A stretch of 64,000 bases of DNA from Amoebidium appalachense (Eukaryota; Ichthyosporea): assembly GCA_963693365.1 (NCBI GenBank), contig CAVNZM010000012.1, forward strand, positions 3,720,001 through 3,784,000, given 5' to 3'. Below, one piece after another: positions 1-17,717 of this stretch. The notes under the pieces were generated by a model that saw nothing but the letters and a program-made list of their open reading frames with translations, was not told where the DNA came from and searched no databases. The stretch's first letter is position 1; each line of letters begins with the position of its first letter. The translations under genes were made by a program, and so were the position numbers.

Positions 1-1096
1 TTAGACAGGAGCAGGGTAAATGTTTGCTGTGCACTCACATAATTCCCTTAATTTGTCAAAGTGGTTATTAGTACGCTATCCACGATAACGAGGACAATTT
101 GACGTGATCAGGAATTGATCGTACAAGGAGTCAAATATAGTCGTGCACAAACAGGAGCAGTTATCTAAAGATAAATGGGAGATAGTCCAAAAATATATCG
201 TAGTGGTAGAAATCAAAATGGCCATCAGACTACCAGAGAAATATATAGATTATCAGAAGATAAACGTAGATAAACGCGAGATAGTCATAGATAGCCAGGA
301 GATAACCTACCCTTTGGGATGTGTCTGTCTGTCTTTGCCAGCCTGCCGTGCTCAGCGGCTGTTGGAGGGGGAGGAAGAAACAGTTTCTGTATGTCTACGC
401 TGCAACCTCGTTCCTGCATTTGTGCCGTTAGAACCAAACATCAGGATTCCCATCAGCCCCCCCCCCCCCCCACTCCCTCGCCCCCTGCCCCCCCCCCCCC
501 CCCCCCCCCCCCCCTCCCTCCCCCCCCCCCTTCCTCCTTCACCCTTCTCCCGCCCCCTCCCGGTGCGCATCTCTTGGGTTGCTTCCATCGTTCTATACAC
601 AAAAACATACGAACACAATTACCCAACCTACACCATATCGAGGGCTCTAGCCCCCCCCCCCCCCCCCCCCCCCACCCACCCCACCCCCTCTCCTCCGGGC
701 CTAAACAGGCATTTTTTGCACATGAATGTTTAAGAACTTCACGCGCCGTTGGCCAGGCAATACACAAGAGTGGCACATAACCAGCTCACCCGCATAAATC
801 GATATTGCTACACCGGCATATCCCACCGCCTACCCCCCTCCCCCCCCTCCCCTCCCCGCGCCCATTATTCCCCCCCCCCCCCCCCCCCATTGTTTTCCTC
901 CTCCCCCCCCCCTCCCCCCCCCCCCCCCCAATCCCCCCTCCCCCCTCATTCCACCACCACCACCAATACCACACCTCCACCCACCCACATACACACCGAT
1001 CTGTGCACCCACCGACCCACCCCTATGTCCTGTCTTTTTTACATCCCTTTTGAGTTCCATCCCATTAGCCAGGTGAACTCTCTTGATGTTTCTTCT
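1..1096. other. C-homopolymer-rich flank, no gene supported
   Basis: This stretch lies 3' of the last kinase exon that I can place. It holds several C runs (around 459-530, 650-673, 866-930) and CCACCACC/CACA tracts. Every long open frame here is a proline, histidine or glycine run read through homopolymers, so I annotate no gene. A further 3' exon or UTR of the kinase could be hidden here. Confidence 0.6.
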
Positions 1097-8098
<7,002 letters not shown>

Positions 8099-11000
8099 TA
8101 ATTAAAATTCTTACTGAAACTAAAGGTAACTCCTGTTCAAATAACGCTGACAAAATTTCCCTCCTTCAGTGGTGTTTTATGCTGACACTACCGTTTGTTG
8201 ACCAAACAACCACAGGAATCGAGAGAGTAAAGAAGAAAAGATCAATGTTTCAAACTCAGGCGCCGGAAGGAAGAATCAGTGTGTGTGGGAAGCGCAATTG
8301 CCCGTTTCCTGATATGTGCAAAAAAACCAAACACAAGGTATGCTCATCTAACGAAGGTTTGAAGTGTGTAGGAAATAGGGTCTCAAGAGTGACAATCTAA
8401 GAAGCTAGTGTTCTTCCCGACTTAAGGCCGTCAGTAATCGCACGGTTTACTTCTCCGTTTCCGTACTGCTGAAACGTACACGGATCGTTCCCATGACCTT
8501 TGAAGATTCTTCAAAAAACAACGTTGAAAAATGATACAGCTCGAATTTTGGCCCTTCTTTTTTTATGTTCCTGTATGCTCGGCCATAAACCCCAAACCAC
8601 GCTATAGAGGAGCTTGAACACACGAGGGCACCGACGTTGAGTTTTGGCTTTCTCGTGGCTCGGAGCGCATTGGAGTCATGGCATTCCAGATCAAGTTGTG
8701 GGGGGTGCAATATTCGAATTTCAAAAATTCTTCTCTTGGTAAAGTTCAGCTAACGTAGATGTTAGAGGCTAAAAAATACTATATTATACAATATGTTAAA
8801 GTATTTGATGAATAAATAATTATTTACCGTATTATAAGAAATCATCTCTTGGCGTAAAGAACAACATTATTGATCACACTGCACAGTGTTCTAGAATCTA
8901 GATTTCGAGATATTTGCTCACATCCAGATTCAAGAAGGCTGCTGAAGGTCTAGGGTGATTGAGGCAATTTCTTATCTCCATGTCTGTATTGGCGGAGACG
9001 TAATCACCATCAGCTGCTGATTGGATAAGATTTCCTTGCTAATTTGATTGGATAATAGTGCACCATGCTACAAGTAAACTTGAAAGATGGGACCAGGGTG
9101 TGAAATTTGTTTTTGGCTGGTGCCATTTTGGTGCCTTTCCACCAGCCTGGATGGCCCTAACAGAGCCAACAACCGTTTTTGGGCGTATTTTCTTATAGAT
9201 TTGGCTCTGTTAGGGCCAATTTTTGGAAAATTGATGGACCTAACCTCAAAAAGTTAGGGACAATATTCGGACTTTTAGGGGCAATTTTCTGGCCGTTAAC
9301 CCCCTAATTTCACAGCCTGGATGGGACTTTCAGCCCCATCCTGGGGGTGATCCGTAACAAGGGTAGCTACGTAACAAGAGGTACAGTACCTACTCAGAGT
9401 AGGAGGTCTTACTCTGCAACAGCGGCTTGCAAAAAGACTCTTAATTGCACAAATAAGTACACTTCACAATACCGCAGTGGGACTAAGTCACGTATCTACC
9501 GTGAAGTAGTCTGCAATGTGCGAATCACTTGAGTTGCAAATCTTTGACCCTAGGAAAAAAAATGAGCACCTTCCCTCGCTTCTTTCAAACCAAGCTGTCT
9601 GTTTCCAATCCGCTGCCTGCTTGAGAATATTAAACATGTTACCAGTTGGAGTCAACTGTGTTTTGTTGTTTAGTTTCAGCAACTTGAATAAAGGCAGTGG
9701 CCAACACAAGTCTCCACTTGAGGCAGGTGAAGTACTCGAATACAACCTCTGCTTTGTTGACATTTCTTTCTGATGGAAGATTTAAGAGAAGAGTTTGTTT
9801 CCTCTCGTGCTCATGAAGGGCTCATGCAGCAGCTTAAAACGTATCAAGTCTCTTTCTCAATCCTTAAGTAGGCCGGGAGATGAGAACGTGCCCAAAGCTG
9901 ATTTCTATCGTGTGTTCGAGGAAGGTGGTGAAACTACTGTAGGAGGCCAAGTCTTCGTCAAACGTGCACATATGTACTCAACGATGTGATTCCACACGTT
10001 GGTCTGTACAACCGTATGTATTGAATACTTCGCTGAATCCACTACAATATGTGAAGGTTGGTTGTTTCGGGTAATCTTCAAAAACCCTGAGATGGGTGCT
10101 TTGCGCTGCCCAAAAGGAGCAGGTGTGGACTTATCGAAGCCTTTCCCAGAAATAGCACATCGCCGTGCCCGGTGATTCGGTATGCATCGCATTTAACCCT
10201 GCAAGTATATTCGTTGAAAGCTGTATCGATTTCCAGCCTGTTTTGTCTTACACTGCTAATTTCAAAGCCTTTGTTTGGAGTCACCTCTTACTTATGCCAG
10301 GTTTCAGCCACCAACCAAACACACTCCAAGGGAGAAGAGACGGTTCAGCCACCTATAGCTATGAGAGGGCAATACAAGAGCTCGAGGTTCATAATTTTCA
10401 CTCTTGCCTGCAGAAAACATGAGGACCTAATTAAACAATGCACAGGTCGTTTACTGTATGGCGTACACGCGGCACTTGTAACCCACGTTTACTAGAAACA
10501 TCAAGTGTGGTGAGCGCCAATACTAATATATACTAATATGAGTAACTTATGTGTGATCACGATGCCGGCACTCTTCTGGCTTCGAAGTCATAAATGACTG
10601 TGGCCTGGTCTATACACATGGCAGCGATTGCATGGTTCCCTTCTACTCTCTCGGTGCGCACAAATACTGGCACTGTGAAGGACAGGGGAGTGCACCCAAG
10701 ATAGCACGGTAGCAGTGAGCTGCCCTGGTGGTTCCCTTCTACTCTCTCGGTGCGCACAAATACTGCACTGTGAAGGACAGGGGAGCGCACCCAAGATAGC
10801 ACAGTAGCAGTGAGCTGCCCTGGTGGCAACAAAAAGTTGGAAACAGGGCCGGCACACAGAACGGAGACTGATGATGGCTTATGCCGCTAATGAACTGGCG
10901 CCGGCTTCAAAAAATGCGAAAAATGTTACGGAACGTCAAAAACGATGTTATTGGTGCATGGGTTTCTTGAACGCTGGCAATACAACAGTATTGGTAATCT

Positions 11001-11250
11001 ACGGAGTCATCCAGGTTTAATTGTAAATGTTGCGACACTAAATTAGTGCTCTATATCAAAGAGCTCTCTGAAGATAATAACCGCCGTAGGCAATAAACAC
11101 TTCCCTGAACAGTAACTTGACTGTAAATTGGTGCGAAACGCTAAAAAACGTCTTTGTGCGTTACCGAGAGTCAATCACGTCTCACCAAAAGCATTTGCAC
11201 TCCTCTATATAACGCCTTTGACCAATCGTTGAGCGTCAACAACTAATCAT
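8099..11250. other. Intergenic DNA between the kinase and the inserted element
   Basis: About 3.1 kb of AT-richer sequence without the C runs of the host introns. Open frames are short, lack recognisable motifs and are broken; I support no gene. The first part should hold the kinase 5' UTR and promoter. It contains one tandem duplication, listed separately. Confidence 0.6.
10634..10827. repeat. Two-copy tandem repeat, about 96 bp
   Basis: Two adjacent copies beginning TGGTTCCCTTCTACTCTC and ending GAGCTGCCCTGG, differing by a GG/G indel and a few substitutions. No coding potential seen. Confidence 0.85.
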
Positions 11251-11611
11251 TTGCTTCATTCTGATTGGTTGTCACACCACGGGATTTCCCGATTGTTCTT
11301 CCAATGACATTTTCTATCACTATCGACAGTTCTCCAATATTAGAACAGAAAACGGTTTATACCCAGATGGCCAGATGGCCAGATCAAATTCAGTCTGTGA
11401 GCAGGGGGGGGGGATCCACCTGAAGTCAAAACAATCTGGCCATCTGGCCATGTGGCCATAGAATAGATTAGCATGTAAGGCACTGGCTGCCACCACTGGG
11501 GGCCGTGGTTCCGGCAGCAGGGGGGGCACAGGAGCAGGGGAGGCACACGTGCACAGGAGGCTGGGGAGAGTGGGGGAACCATGGTTGTGTGATACTATCT
11601 ATCCCCCATGT

Positions 11612-12040
11612 ATGGCTGAGTTAAGACCATTTGTTCATGTAGCACGGCGCAATGGAAGTGTGGAGAAAGTGGTGCGTGACATGCTTGCTGATAAGCTTAA
11701 TGGTACTGTTGAAGTTAATACAATACACGGGCGAATTGATATACTTACAGCTACCGAGCTGATTGAAGTTAAGTCATGGAACCTATACAAGACAGCAATG
11801 GGCCAGATAGTGTTCTACCGTCTGAGCTATCCCATGCACCAGACACGTGTGCACTTTTATGGTAACGAGTTTCCAAAAGCAGCAAAGATTAAGAGCATTG
11901 TGGATGGCTTCATTCTGCATGGCATCCACGTGAGTGCCCAGTGTGGGATGGAAGTCATCTGGCTCACACAGATCAACAGCGACGGCCAATTGGAACTCAA
12001 CAGAGAAGGCTTCACGGCACTGGTCATGCCTAGGTTCTAA
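11612..12040 (+). CDS. PD-(D/E)XK-type nuclease, copy 1 (in left terminal repeat)
   Basis: A 142-residue protein starting at the ATG of MAELRPFVHVARR; the frame is open upstream but has no earlier ATG. Residues around 45-60 read GRIDILTATELIEVKSW: an Asp followed about ten residues later by E-x-K, the PD-(D/E)XK active-site pattern, then a helix-like GQIVFYRLSY. The same core recurs in the two larger nucleases at 27429 and 28569, but this form lacks their C-terminal winged helix. AATAAA follows the stop at 12045-12050. Copy 2 is nearly identical (one visible Asn/Asp change). Its position inside the terminal repeat suggests a role at element ends (resolution, excision or replication), which is inference. 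An inactive structural role is possible. Confidence 0.72.
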   Translation: MAELRPFVHVARRNGSVEKVVRDMLADKLNGTVEVNTIHGRIDILTATELIEVKSWNLYKTAMGQIVFYRLSYPMHQTRVHFYGNEFPKAAKIKSIVDGFILHGIHVSAQCGMEVIWLTQINSDGQLELNREGFTALVMPRF

Positions 12041-12220
12041 TGCCAATAAAACCATCTTCTAGCATGCACGTGTTGGAATGCCACCACTGGGGGCCGTGGT
12101 TCCGGCAGCAGGGGGGGGCACACGTGCAGGGGAGGCAGGGGGGCTGGGGTGGCGCACGTGCACAGGAGGCTGGGGAGAGTGGGGGAACCATGGTTGTGTG
12201 ATACTATCTATCCCCCATGT

Positions 12221-12649
12221 ATGGCTGAGTTAAGACCATTTGTTCATGTAGCACGGCGCAATGGAAGTGTAGAGAAAGTGGTGCGTGACATGCTTGCTGA
12301 TAAGCTTGATGGTACTGTTGAAGTTAATACAATACACGGGCGAATTGATATACTTACAGCTACCGAGCTGATTGAAGTTAAGTCATGGAACCTATACAAG
12401 ACAGCAATGGGCCAGATAGTGTTCTACCGTCTGAGCTATCCCATGCACCAGACACGTGTGCACTTTTATGGTAACGAGTTTCCAAAAGCAGCAAAGATTA
12501 AGAGCATTGTGGATGGCTTCATTCTGCATGGCATCCACGTGAGTGCCCAGTGTGGGATGGAAGTCATCTGGCTCACACAGATCAACAGCGACGGCCAATT
12601 GGAACTCAACAGAGAAGGCTTCACGGCACTGGTCATGCCTAGGTTCTAA
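12221..12649 (+). CDS. PD-(D/E)XK-type nuclease, copy 2 (tandem duplicate)
   Basis: Second copy of the 142-residue nuclease, exactly 609 bp downstream of copy 1 with the same flanks: upstream CCATGGTTGTGTGATAC, downstream AATAAAACCATCTTC. It keeps the Asp and E-x-K motif (RIDIL, IEVKS). The only coding difference I notice is Asp for Asn in the DKL-(N/D)-GTVEV segment. Such identity implies a recent duplication or ongoing gene conversion. Confidence 0.72.
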   Translation: MAELRPFVHVARRNGSVEKVVRDMLADKLDGTVEVNTIHGRIDILTATELIEVKSWNLYKTAMGQIVFYRLSYPMHQTRVHFYGNEFPKAAKIKSIVDGFILHGIHVSAQCGMEVIWLTQINSDGQLELNREGFTALVMPRF

Positions 12650-12984
12650 TGCCAATAAAACCATCTTCTAGCATGCACGTGTTGGAATGCCACCACTGGG
12701 GGGCCTGGTTCCGGGAGGCAGGGGAGCAGGGGGGGCAGGGGAGGCAGGGGAGGCACGTGAGCACTCACTGGCCCTGCGCCGGGCCTGGTTCCGGGAGGCA
12801 GGGGAGCAGGGGGGGCACCCAGTGTGTGGGTGTGCATATGGGCAGGGGAGCAGGGGGGCAGGGGGGCAGGGGAGCAGGGGGGACTGGGGAGCAGGGGGGA
12901 CTGGGGAGACTGGCATGCCACTCACGGGGAGGATAGTGTATGTTGGCACGTGTGGGTGTGTGGGTGATAAAGGCAGAAGCCACA
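12650..12984. other. G-rich inner part of the left terminal repeat
   Basis: Runs of GGGGAGCAGGGGGG and GGCAGGGGAGG with CACGTG sites. The complementary C-rich version is in the right repeat (37010-37140). Proline/glycine frames here are composition artefacts. Confidence 0.75.
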
Positions 12985-13500
12985 ACACGTGTGGTGTCTA
13001 AACAGCCTATAGGCATGCTCCGTGTGCAGGCACCAATTTCTACCCTCTTCTGGTTGGTGCCAAGAGGCAGCGCCCTACACGTGTGGTGTCTAAACAGCCT
13101 ATAGGCATGCTCCGTGTGCAGGCACCAATTTCTACCCTCTTCTGGTTGGTGCCAAGAGGCAGCGCCCTACACGTGTGGTGTCTAAACAGCCTATAGGCAT
13201 GCTCCGTGTGCAGGCACCAATTTCTACCCTCTTCTGGTTGGTGCCAAGAGGCAGCGCCCTACACGTGTGGTGTCTAAACAGCCTATAGGCATGCTCCGTG
13301 TGCAGGCACCAATTTCTACCCTCTTCTGGTTGGTGCCAAGAGGCAGCGCCCTACACGTGTGGTGTCTAAACAGCCTATAGGCATGCTCCGTGTGCAGGCA
13401 CCAATTTCTACCCTCTTCTGGTTGGTGCCAAGAGGCAGCGCCCTACACGTGTGGTGTCTAAACAGCCTATAGGCATGCTCCGTGTGCAGGCACCAATTTG
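12985..13500. repeat. 92-bp tandem repeat array, about 5.6 copies
   Basis: Units start with ACACGTGTGGTGTCTAAAC at 12985, 13077, 13169, 13261, 13353 and 13445; the last is cut off at CACCAATTTG. Copies are essentially identical. Each contains a hairpin, GGCACCAA ... TTGGTGCC, with a 17-nt loop. It stands just inside the left terminal repeat, where large DNA viruses often keep tandem repeats. A diverged inverted copy lies at 18395-18500. Confidence 0.95.
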
Positions 13501-13689
13501 TTGTGCCTTCCTTTTTTGGTTAGATCTATACCCGGCCAATGGTTAGCAGCCACGGGTTTGTTTTCATCAAGCTTAGACGTGATACTTTGCCAACCATCAA
13601 GGCCGTTTGAGTGACAATGACCGTTGATTGGAGAGATCTATCCCATTGAGCCTTGGCACCATTGCTGTAAGCTGCTTTGTACCGTGGCA

Positions 13690-13697
13690 TATAAAAG
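13690..13697 (+). promoter_or_regulatory. TATA box for the coiled-coil gene at 13793
   Basis: TATAAAAG within GGCATATAAAAGC, about 100 bp upstream of the ATG. The 13-base string is shared with the promoter at 17802-17809 (other strand). Confidence 0.7.
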
Positions 13698-13792
13698 CAG
13701 CACACACGGTCACATTCACTCATTTCAACACTGACACTCAATAGTAAAAGGCGACACACAACAAACTTGTTTTTCAAACACTCACACGAAAC

Positions 13793-14974
13793 ATGGATTC
13801 TTGGAAAGAGGAGCTTCAACAGCTGCAGAAGCGCTTTGATTTTCTGTACACGGACCATTCGTCTCGCTTAACGGCCCTGCACACCGACGTCACCAGCCTC
13901 CGCACCGACCTCACCAGCCTCCGCAGTCAAGTGACCAATGAGAATGCTGCGCGTACCCCCCGACCCCCCCAACCCCAGCCCTCTGATGTAGAGGCACGAC
14001 TGAGGGCAGCCGAAGAGCAGATCAAGACCCTGCAGGCCGAGCTTGCCAGCCTGCAACGGGCTGCAGCACCCCACCGGGATGGCCAGGTGGCCTATGAAAA
14101 CTACATTTTCAGTGGCCCTTGCAAGACTACCCCTGTGGCCATGACCACCACTGTGACTGCCCCCACCCCTGCCGCCAAGACCGCCCCTGTGACTGCCCCC
14201 ACCCCTGCCGCCAAGACCACTCCTGTGACTGCCCCCACCCCTGCCGCCAAGACCGCCCCTGTGACTGCCCCCACCCCTGCCGCCAAGACCGCCCCTGTGA
14301 CTGCCCCCACCCCTGCCGCCAAGACCGCCCCTGCCAAGACCACCCCTACCACCAAGACCACTCCTGCCAAGACCACCCCTACCACCAAGACCACTCCTGC
14401 CAAGACCACCCCTACCACCAAGACCACTCCTGCCAAGACCACCCCTGCCGCTAAGCCCAGGCCCAAGCACACCAAAACACCTGAGACTTCGTTGCATGAC
14501 CATACGATGGAACTCGATGCACAGCTAACTAGTGTGAGGGGGGAGCTCCAGAATGCTCGAGAGCGTGTCAAAGAGGCAAAGGCGGCTGAAGATGAAATGG
14601 CGGAGGGCCTGGCCATTGCTGCTGTGTGTGCAGCCCAAAACACCATAAAAAGCATCCGAAGGAAGATTCTGCGACGGGAGAAGAACTTGAAGGCATACAC
14701 AGGTGGTAATGAGTCTGTCTCTTCACCTGCCTCACCCGCCAAACGCGTCCATGATCAATGCGATTGGGACTCAGATGAAGCATTCAACCCCAAGCGGCTC
14801 AAACAACGGGCAAATCAGGTACTCGATGATATGACAGATGACGAATCTGCGTCTGATCGTGAGTCGGTCGTGTATGACCGCAAACCTGAACCCAAACATA
14901 AACAAACTGAAGAAATTCCCCTCATTGATCTTGACCAGGAAGAGTTTGACCAGTATGAGCATGAGATGTACTGA
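13793..14974 (+). CDS. Coiled-coil protein with Thr/Pro/Ala/Lys repeats
   Basis: A 393-residue protein of unknown function. Residues 1-100 are heptad-like (LQQLQKRFDFLY, then TDVTSLRTDLTSLRSQV), suggesting an oligomerising coiled coil. Residues about 115-185 are five copies of a 12-residue unit TAPTPAAKTAPV, encoded by a 36-bp repeat, followed by three TTPTTKTTPAK units. A second coiled coil (LTSVRGELQNARERVKEAK) and an acidic tail follow, with a basic AKRVHD and KRLKQR that could be a nuclear signal. A TATA box lies 100 bp upstream. The layout (coil, Pro/Thr stalk, charged tail) matches the protein at 16971-17717. It could be a virion, fibre or nucleoprotein-type structural protein; I recognise no family. 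Confidence 0.72.
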   Translation: MDSWKEELQQLQKRFDFLYTDHSSRLTALHTDVTSLRTDLTSLRSQVTNENAARTPRPPQPQPSDVEARLRAAEEQIKTLQAELASLQRAAAPHRDGQVAYENYIFSGPCKTTPVAMTTTVTAPTPAAKTAPVTAPTPAAKTTPVTAPTPAAKTAPVTAPTPAAKTAPVTAPTPAAKTAPAKTTPTTKTTPAKTTPTTKTTPAKTTPTTKTTPAKTTPAAKPRPKHTKTPETSLHDHTMELDAQLTSVRGELQNARERVKEAKAAEDEMAEGLAIAAVCAAQNTIKSIRRKILRREKNLKAYTGGNESVSSPASPAKRVHDQCDWDSDEAFNPKRLKQRANQVLDDMTDDESASDRESVVYDRKPEPKHKQTEEIPLIDLDQEEFDQYEHEMY

Positions 14975-15373
14975 TTTGATTGGTCGACTAAGTGGCATTC
15001 TCTTTTGATTTGTATTTGAATTGATCGGTCTTGATTTATTTGTTTCCTTTCTCTTTTAGTTTGTATTTGAATATACTCGGTCCAAGTTGATTTGTTCTTT
15101 GTAATCTGACTAGACTATCATGTACGTACTTACTCTTTTTCTATACAATCACTTGTGTTCATATTAAAGGATTCTGTGTACGTGGACCACGGAAACATAC
15201 ACCATTTTTTGCAGTGCTTCATGCTATAAAATAACCATGAGAGACACAAACAAATACACTAAGTGTGTACACGTCTACCCATAGGCCCAAGTGTTGACAT
15301 GTCTGCCCACAGTTCCCTAAGGCTTAAAGCACACATCTGCCTGTATGCCATAAACTTTACTTTCACCACAAGA
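14975..15373. other. AT-rich spacer 3' of the coiled-coil gene
   Basis: Contains a diverged two-copy repeat (TTTGTATTTGAAT followed by a TCGGTC/CTCGGTCC segment, at about 15000-15100) and an ATTAAA at about 15164 that may serve polyadenylation. No gene seen. Confidence 0.55.
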
Positions 15374-16905
15374 CACCCACCTAAGTACACGTCTGCACCA
15401 CCCTAAGTACACTGTGGTGCACAGCCCCACCCTAAGTACACGTCTGCACCACCCTAAGTACACTGTGGTGCACTGCACCACCCTGACTTAGTACACTCTG
15501 CACCACCTAGTACACGTCTGCACCACCCTAAGTACACGTCTGCACCACCCTAAGTACACTCTGCACCACCCTAAGTACACGTCTGCACCACCCTAAGTAC
15601 ACCTCTGCACCACCTAGTACACGTCTGCACCACCCTAAGTACACGTCTGCACCACCCTAAGTAGACCTCTGCACCACCCTAAGTAGACCTCTGCACCACC
15701 CTAAGTACACCTCTGCACCACCCTAAGTACACCTCTGCACAGCCCGAAGTACACCTCTGCACAGCCCTAAGTACACGTCTGCACCACCCTAAGTACACCT
15801 CTGCACCACCCTAAGTACACGTCTGCACCACCCTAAGTACACGTCTGCACCACCCTAAGTACACCTCTGCACAGCCCTAAGTACACCTCTGCACCACCCT
15901 AAGTACACCTCTGCACAGCCCTAAGTACACGTCTGCACCACCTAGTACACGTCTGCACCACCCTAAGTACACGTCTGCACCACCCTAAGTACACGTCTGC
16001 ACCACCCTAAGTAGACCTCTGCACCACCCTAAGTAGACCTCTGCACCACCCTAAGTACACCTCTGCACCACCCTAAGTACACCTCTGCACAGCCCTAAGT
16101 ACACCTCTGCACAGCCCTAAGTACACGTCTGCACCACCCTAAGTACACCTCTGCACCACCCTAAGTACACGTCTGCACCACCCTAAGTACACCTCTGCAC
16201 AGCCCTAAGTACACCTCTGCACCACCCTAAGTACACCTCTGCACAGCCCTAAGTACACGTCTGCACCACCTAGTACACGTCTGCACCACCCTAAGTACAC
16301 GTCTGCACCACCCTAAGTACACGTCTGCACCACCCTAAGTACACGTCTGCACCACCCTAAGTACACCTCTGCACCACCCTAAGTACACGGCGTCTGCACC
16401 ACCCTAAGTACACGTCTGCACCACCCTAAGTAGACCTCTGCACCACCCTAAGTAGACCTCTGCACCACCCTAAGTACACGTCTGCACCACCCTAAGTACA
16501 CGTCTGCACCACCCTAAGTACACGTCTGCACCACCCTAAGTAGACCTCTGCACCACCCTAAGTAGACCTCTGCACCACCCTAAGTACACGTCTGCACCAC
16601 CCTAAGTACACTCTGCACCACCCTAAGTACACTCTGCACAGCCCCACCCTAAGTACACCTCTGCACAGCCCTAAGTACACCTCTGCACCACCCTAAGTAC
16701 ACCTCTGCACAGCCCTAAGTACACTCTGCACAGCCCCACCCTAAGTACACTCTGCACCACCCTAAGTACACTCTGCACAGCCCCACCCTAAGTACACTCT
16801 GCACCACCCTAAGTACACTCTGCACAGCCCCACCCTAAGTACACTCTGCACCACCCTAAGTACACTCTGCACAGCCCCACCCTAAGTACACTCAATGTTA
16901 AGTAC
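15374..16905. repeat. 22-bp minisatellite of about 1.5 kb with 328-bp higher-order period
   Basis: The unit is CTAAGTACACGTCTGCACCACC with variants (CTCTGC, GTAGAC, CACAGCC, and a short CACCTAGTAC form). The short-form marker before GTACACGTCTGC occurs at 15611, 15939 and 16267, so about 15 monomers repeat as a 328-bp block. Stops occur in all sense frames, so it is non-coding. Confidence 0.95.
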
Positions 16906-16970
16906 ATCTGCACACAAGCACTAGAATAGCCTGAGGCTACTCTCTAATAGCGGCCCCTTTTTTCACCGTG

Positions 16971-17717
16971 TCAAGGCCAGTTGATATCTTCGTCTGAAGA
17001 CTCGGAAGACGCCCCAGAGCTGCTGGCTTCACTGGCTCGTGCCCTTTTCTGCTGTCCCCGTGTCAAGGTCTTGGACTCGGAAGACGAGTGCTCCTCAGAA
17101 GACGAGTACTCCTCAGGTCCCCATATCAAGGTCTTGAACCAAGGAGGCACTTCCTCCTGTACCGCCGACCCAGAGCTTTTGACTTCCTCTCGTGTCCTCT
17201 TCTGCTGTCTTGGTGGTTTCTCCCGTGTCTTGGACCCCTGTGTGAAGGTCTTCCAGTTGAAATAAGGAGGCACTGGAGAATGGTGCTCCTCCTCCGACCC
17301 AGAGCTTCTGACTTCCTCTCGTGTCCTCTTCTGCTGTCTTCGTGGTTTCTCCCGTGTCTTGGACCCCTGTGTGATGTGCAAACGTGAGCGCTGCAGGGGC
17401 AGGGGGCCCAAGTCCACGGGATAGGAGCTGCCATGCTCGCCAGCACGAAGTGCAGGTGCCGCTGCCAGGACAGGGGGTGCCACGGTCAGCGCTGGGGGTG
17501 CCACGGTCAGCGCTGGGGGTGCCACGGTCAGCGCTGGGGGTGCCACGGTTGCTGCTGTAGTGGTGCGCTTGCTTAAAGCCATGCGGGCGTGCCTAGCAAG
17601 GGCGCACGCGAAACGGGTCTGGGTGTCCCGCAGGACCTTTGCATCCTCCTCCAAAGTCTTGAGTCTTGTCTCTATTTTTTTAGCGCGCCTTTCTAGATCT
17701 TTGATGTTAGAACTCAT
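16971..17717 (-). CDS. Coiled-coil protein with Pro/Ala and basic repeats, acidic C-terminus
   Basis: A 248-residue protein of unknown function; the start is the first ATG (MSSNIKDLERR), with the frame open 11 codons further upstream but without ATG. The N-terminus has clear heptads (LERRAKKIETRLKTLEED). Then come four copies of TVAPPALTVAPPAL type, a basic segment TREKPRRQQKRTREEVRSS present twice with small changes, and a Ser/Glu tail ending SSDEDINWP. Its layout resembles the 13793 protein, suggesting related structural or nucleic-acid-binding roles. A TATAAAAG box lies about 90 bp upstream. Confidence 0.7.
   Translation of the reverse strand: MSSNIKDLERRAKKIETRLKTLEEDAKVLRDTQTRFACALARHARMALSKRTTTAATVAPPALTVAPPALTVAPPALTVAPPVLAAAPALRAGEHGSSYPVDLGPLPLQRSRLHITQGSKTREKPRRQQKRTREEVRSSGSEEEHHSPVPPYFNWKTFTQGSKTREKPPRQQKRTREEVKSSGSAVQEEVPPWFKTLIWGPEEYSSSEEHSSSESKTLTRGQQKRARASEASSSGASSESSDEDINWP

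Larger units (their letters stand above)
11251..12975. repeat. Left terminal inverted repeat (long form, carries two nuclease genes)
   Basis: 11251-11648 matches the reverse complement of 37571-37192 almost base for base, apart from small indels in G/C runs and an 18-bp deletion on the right. The match resumes at about 12665-12975, which pairs with 37187-36962 (shared GCATGCACGTGTTGG and GGCATGCCACTCACGG). Between these blocks the left copy holds a 609-bp unit duplicated in tandem (unit 2 at +609), each with a nuclease gene; the right copy lacks this. Confidence 0.88.

Noticed and set aside
9905-10284. Possible transposase-like frames on the minus strand
   Set aside because: Two short frames in different phases with no conserved catalytic residues; I could not connect them to any family.
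13868-14742. Gly/Arg- and Val/Ala-rich frames antisense to the 13793 gene
   Set aside because: They arise from the 36-bp coding repeat read backwards; the plus-strand gene has a TATA box, coiled coils and a sensible end.
15374-16905. CRISPR array or telomere
   Set aside because: Repeats are directly adjacent without unique spacers, and the embedded CCCTAA occurs once per 22-bp unit rather than as tandem hexamers.
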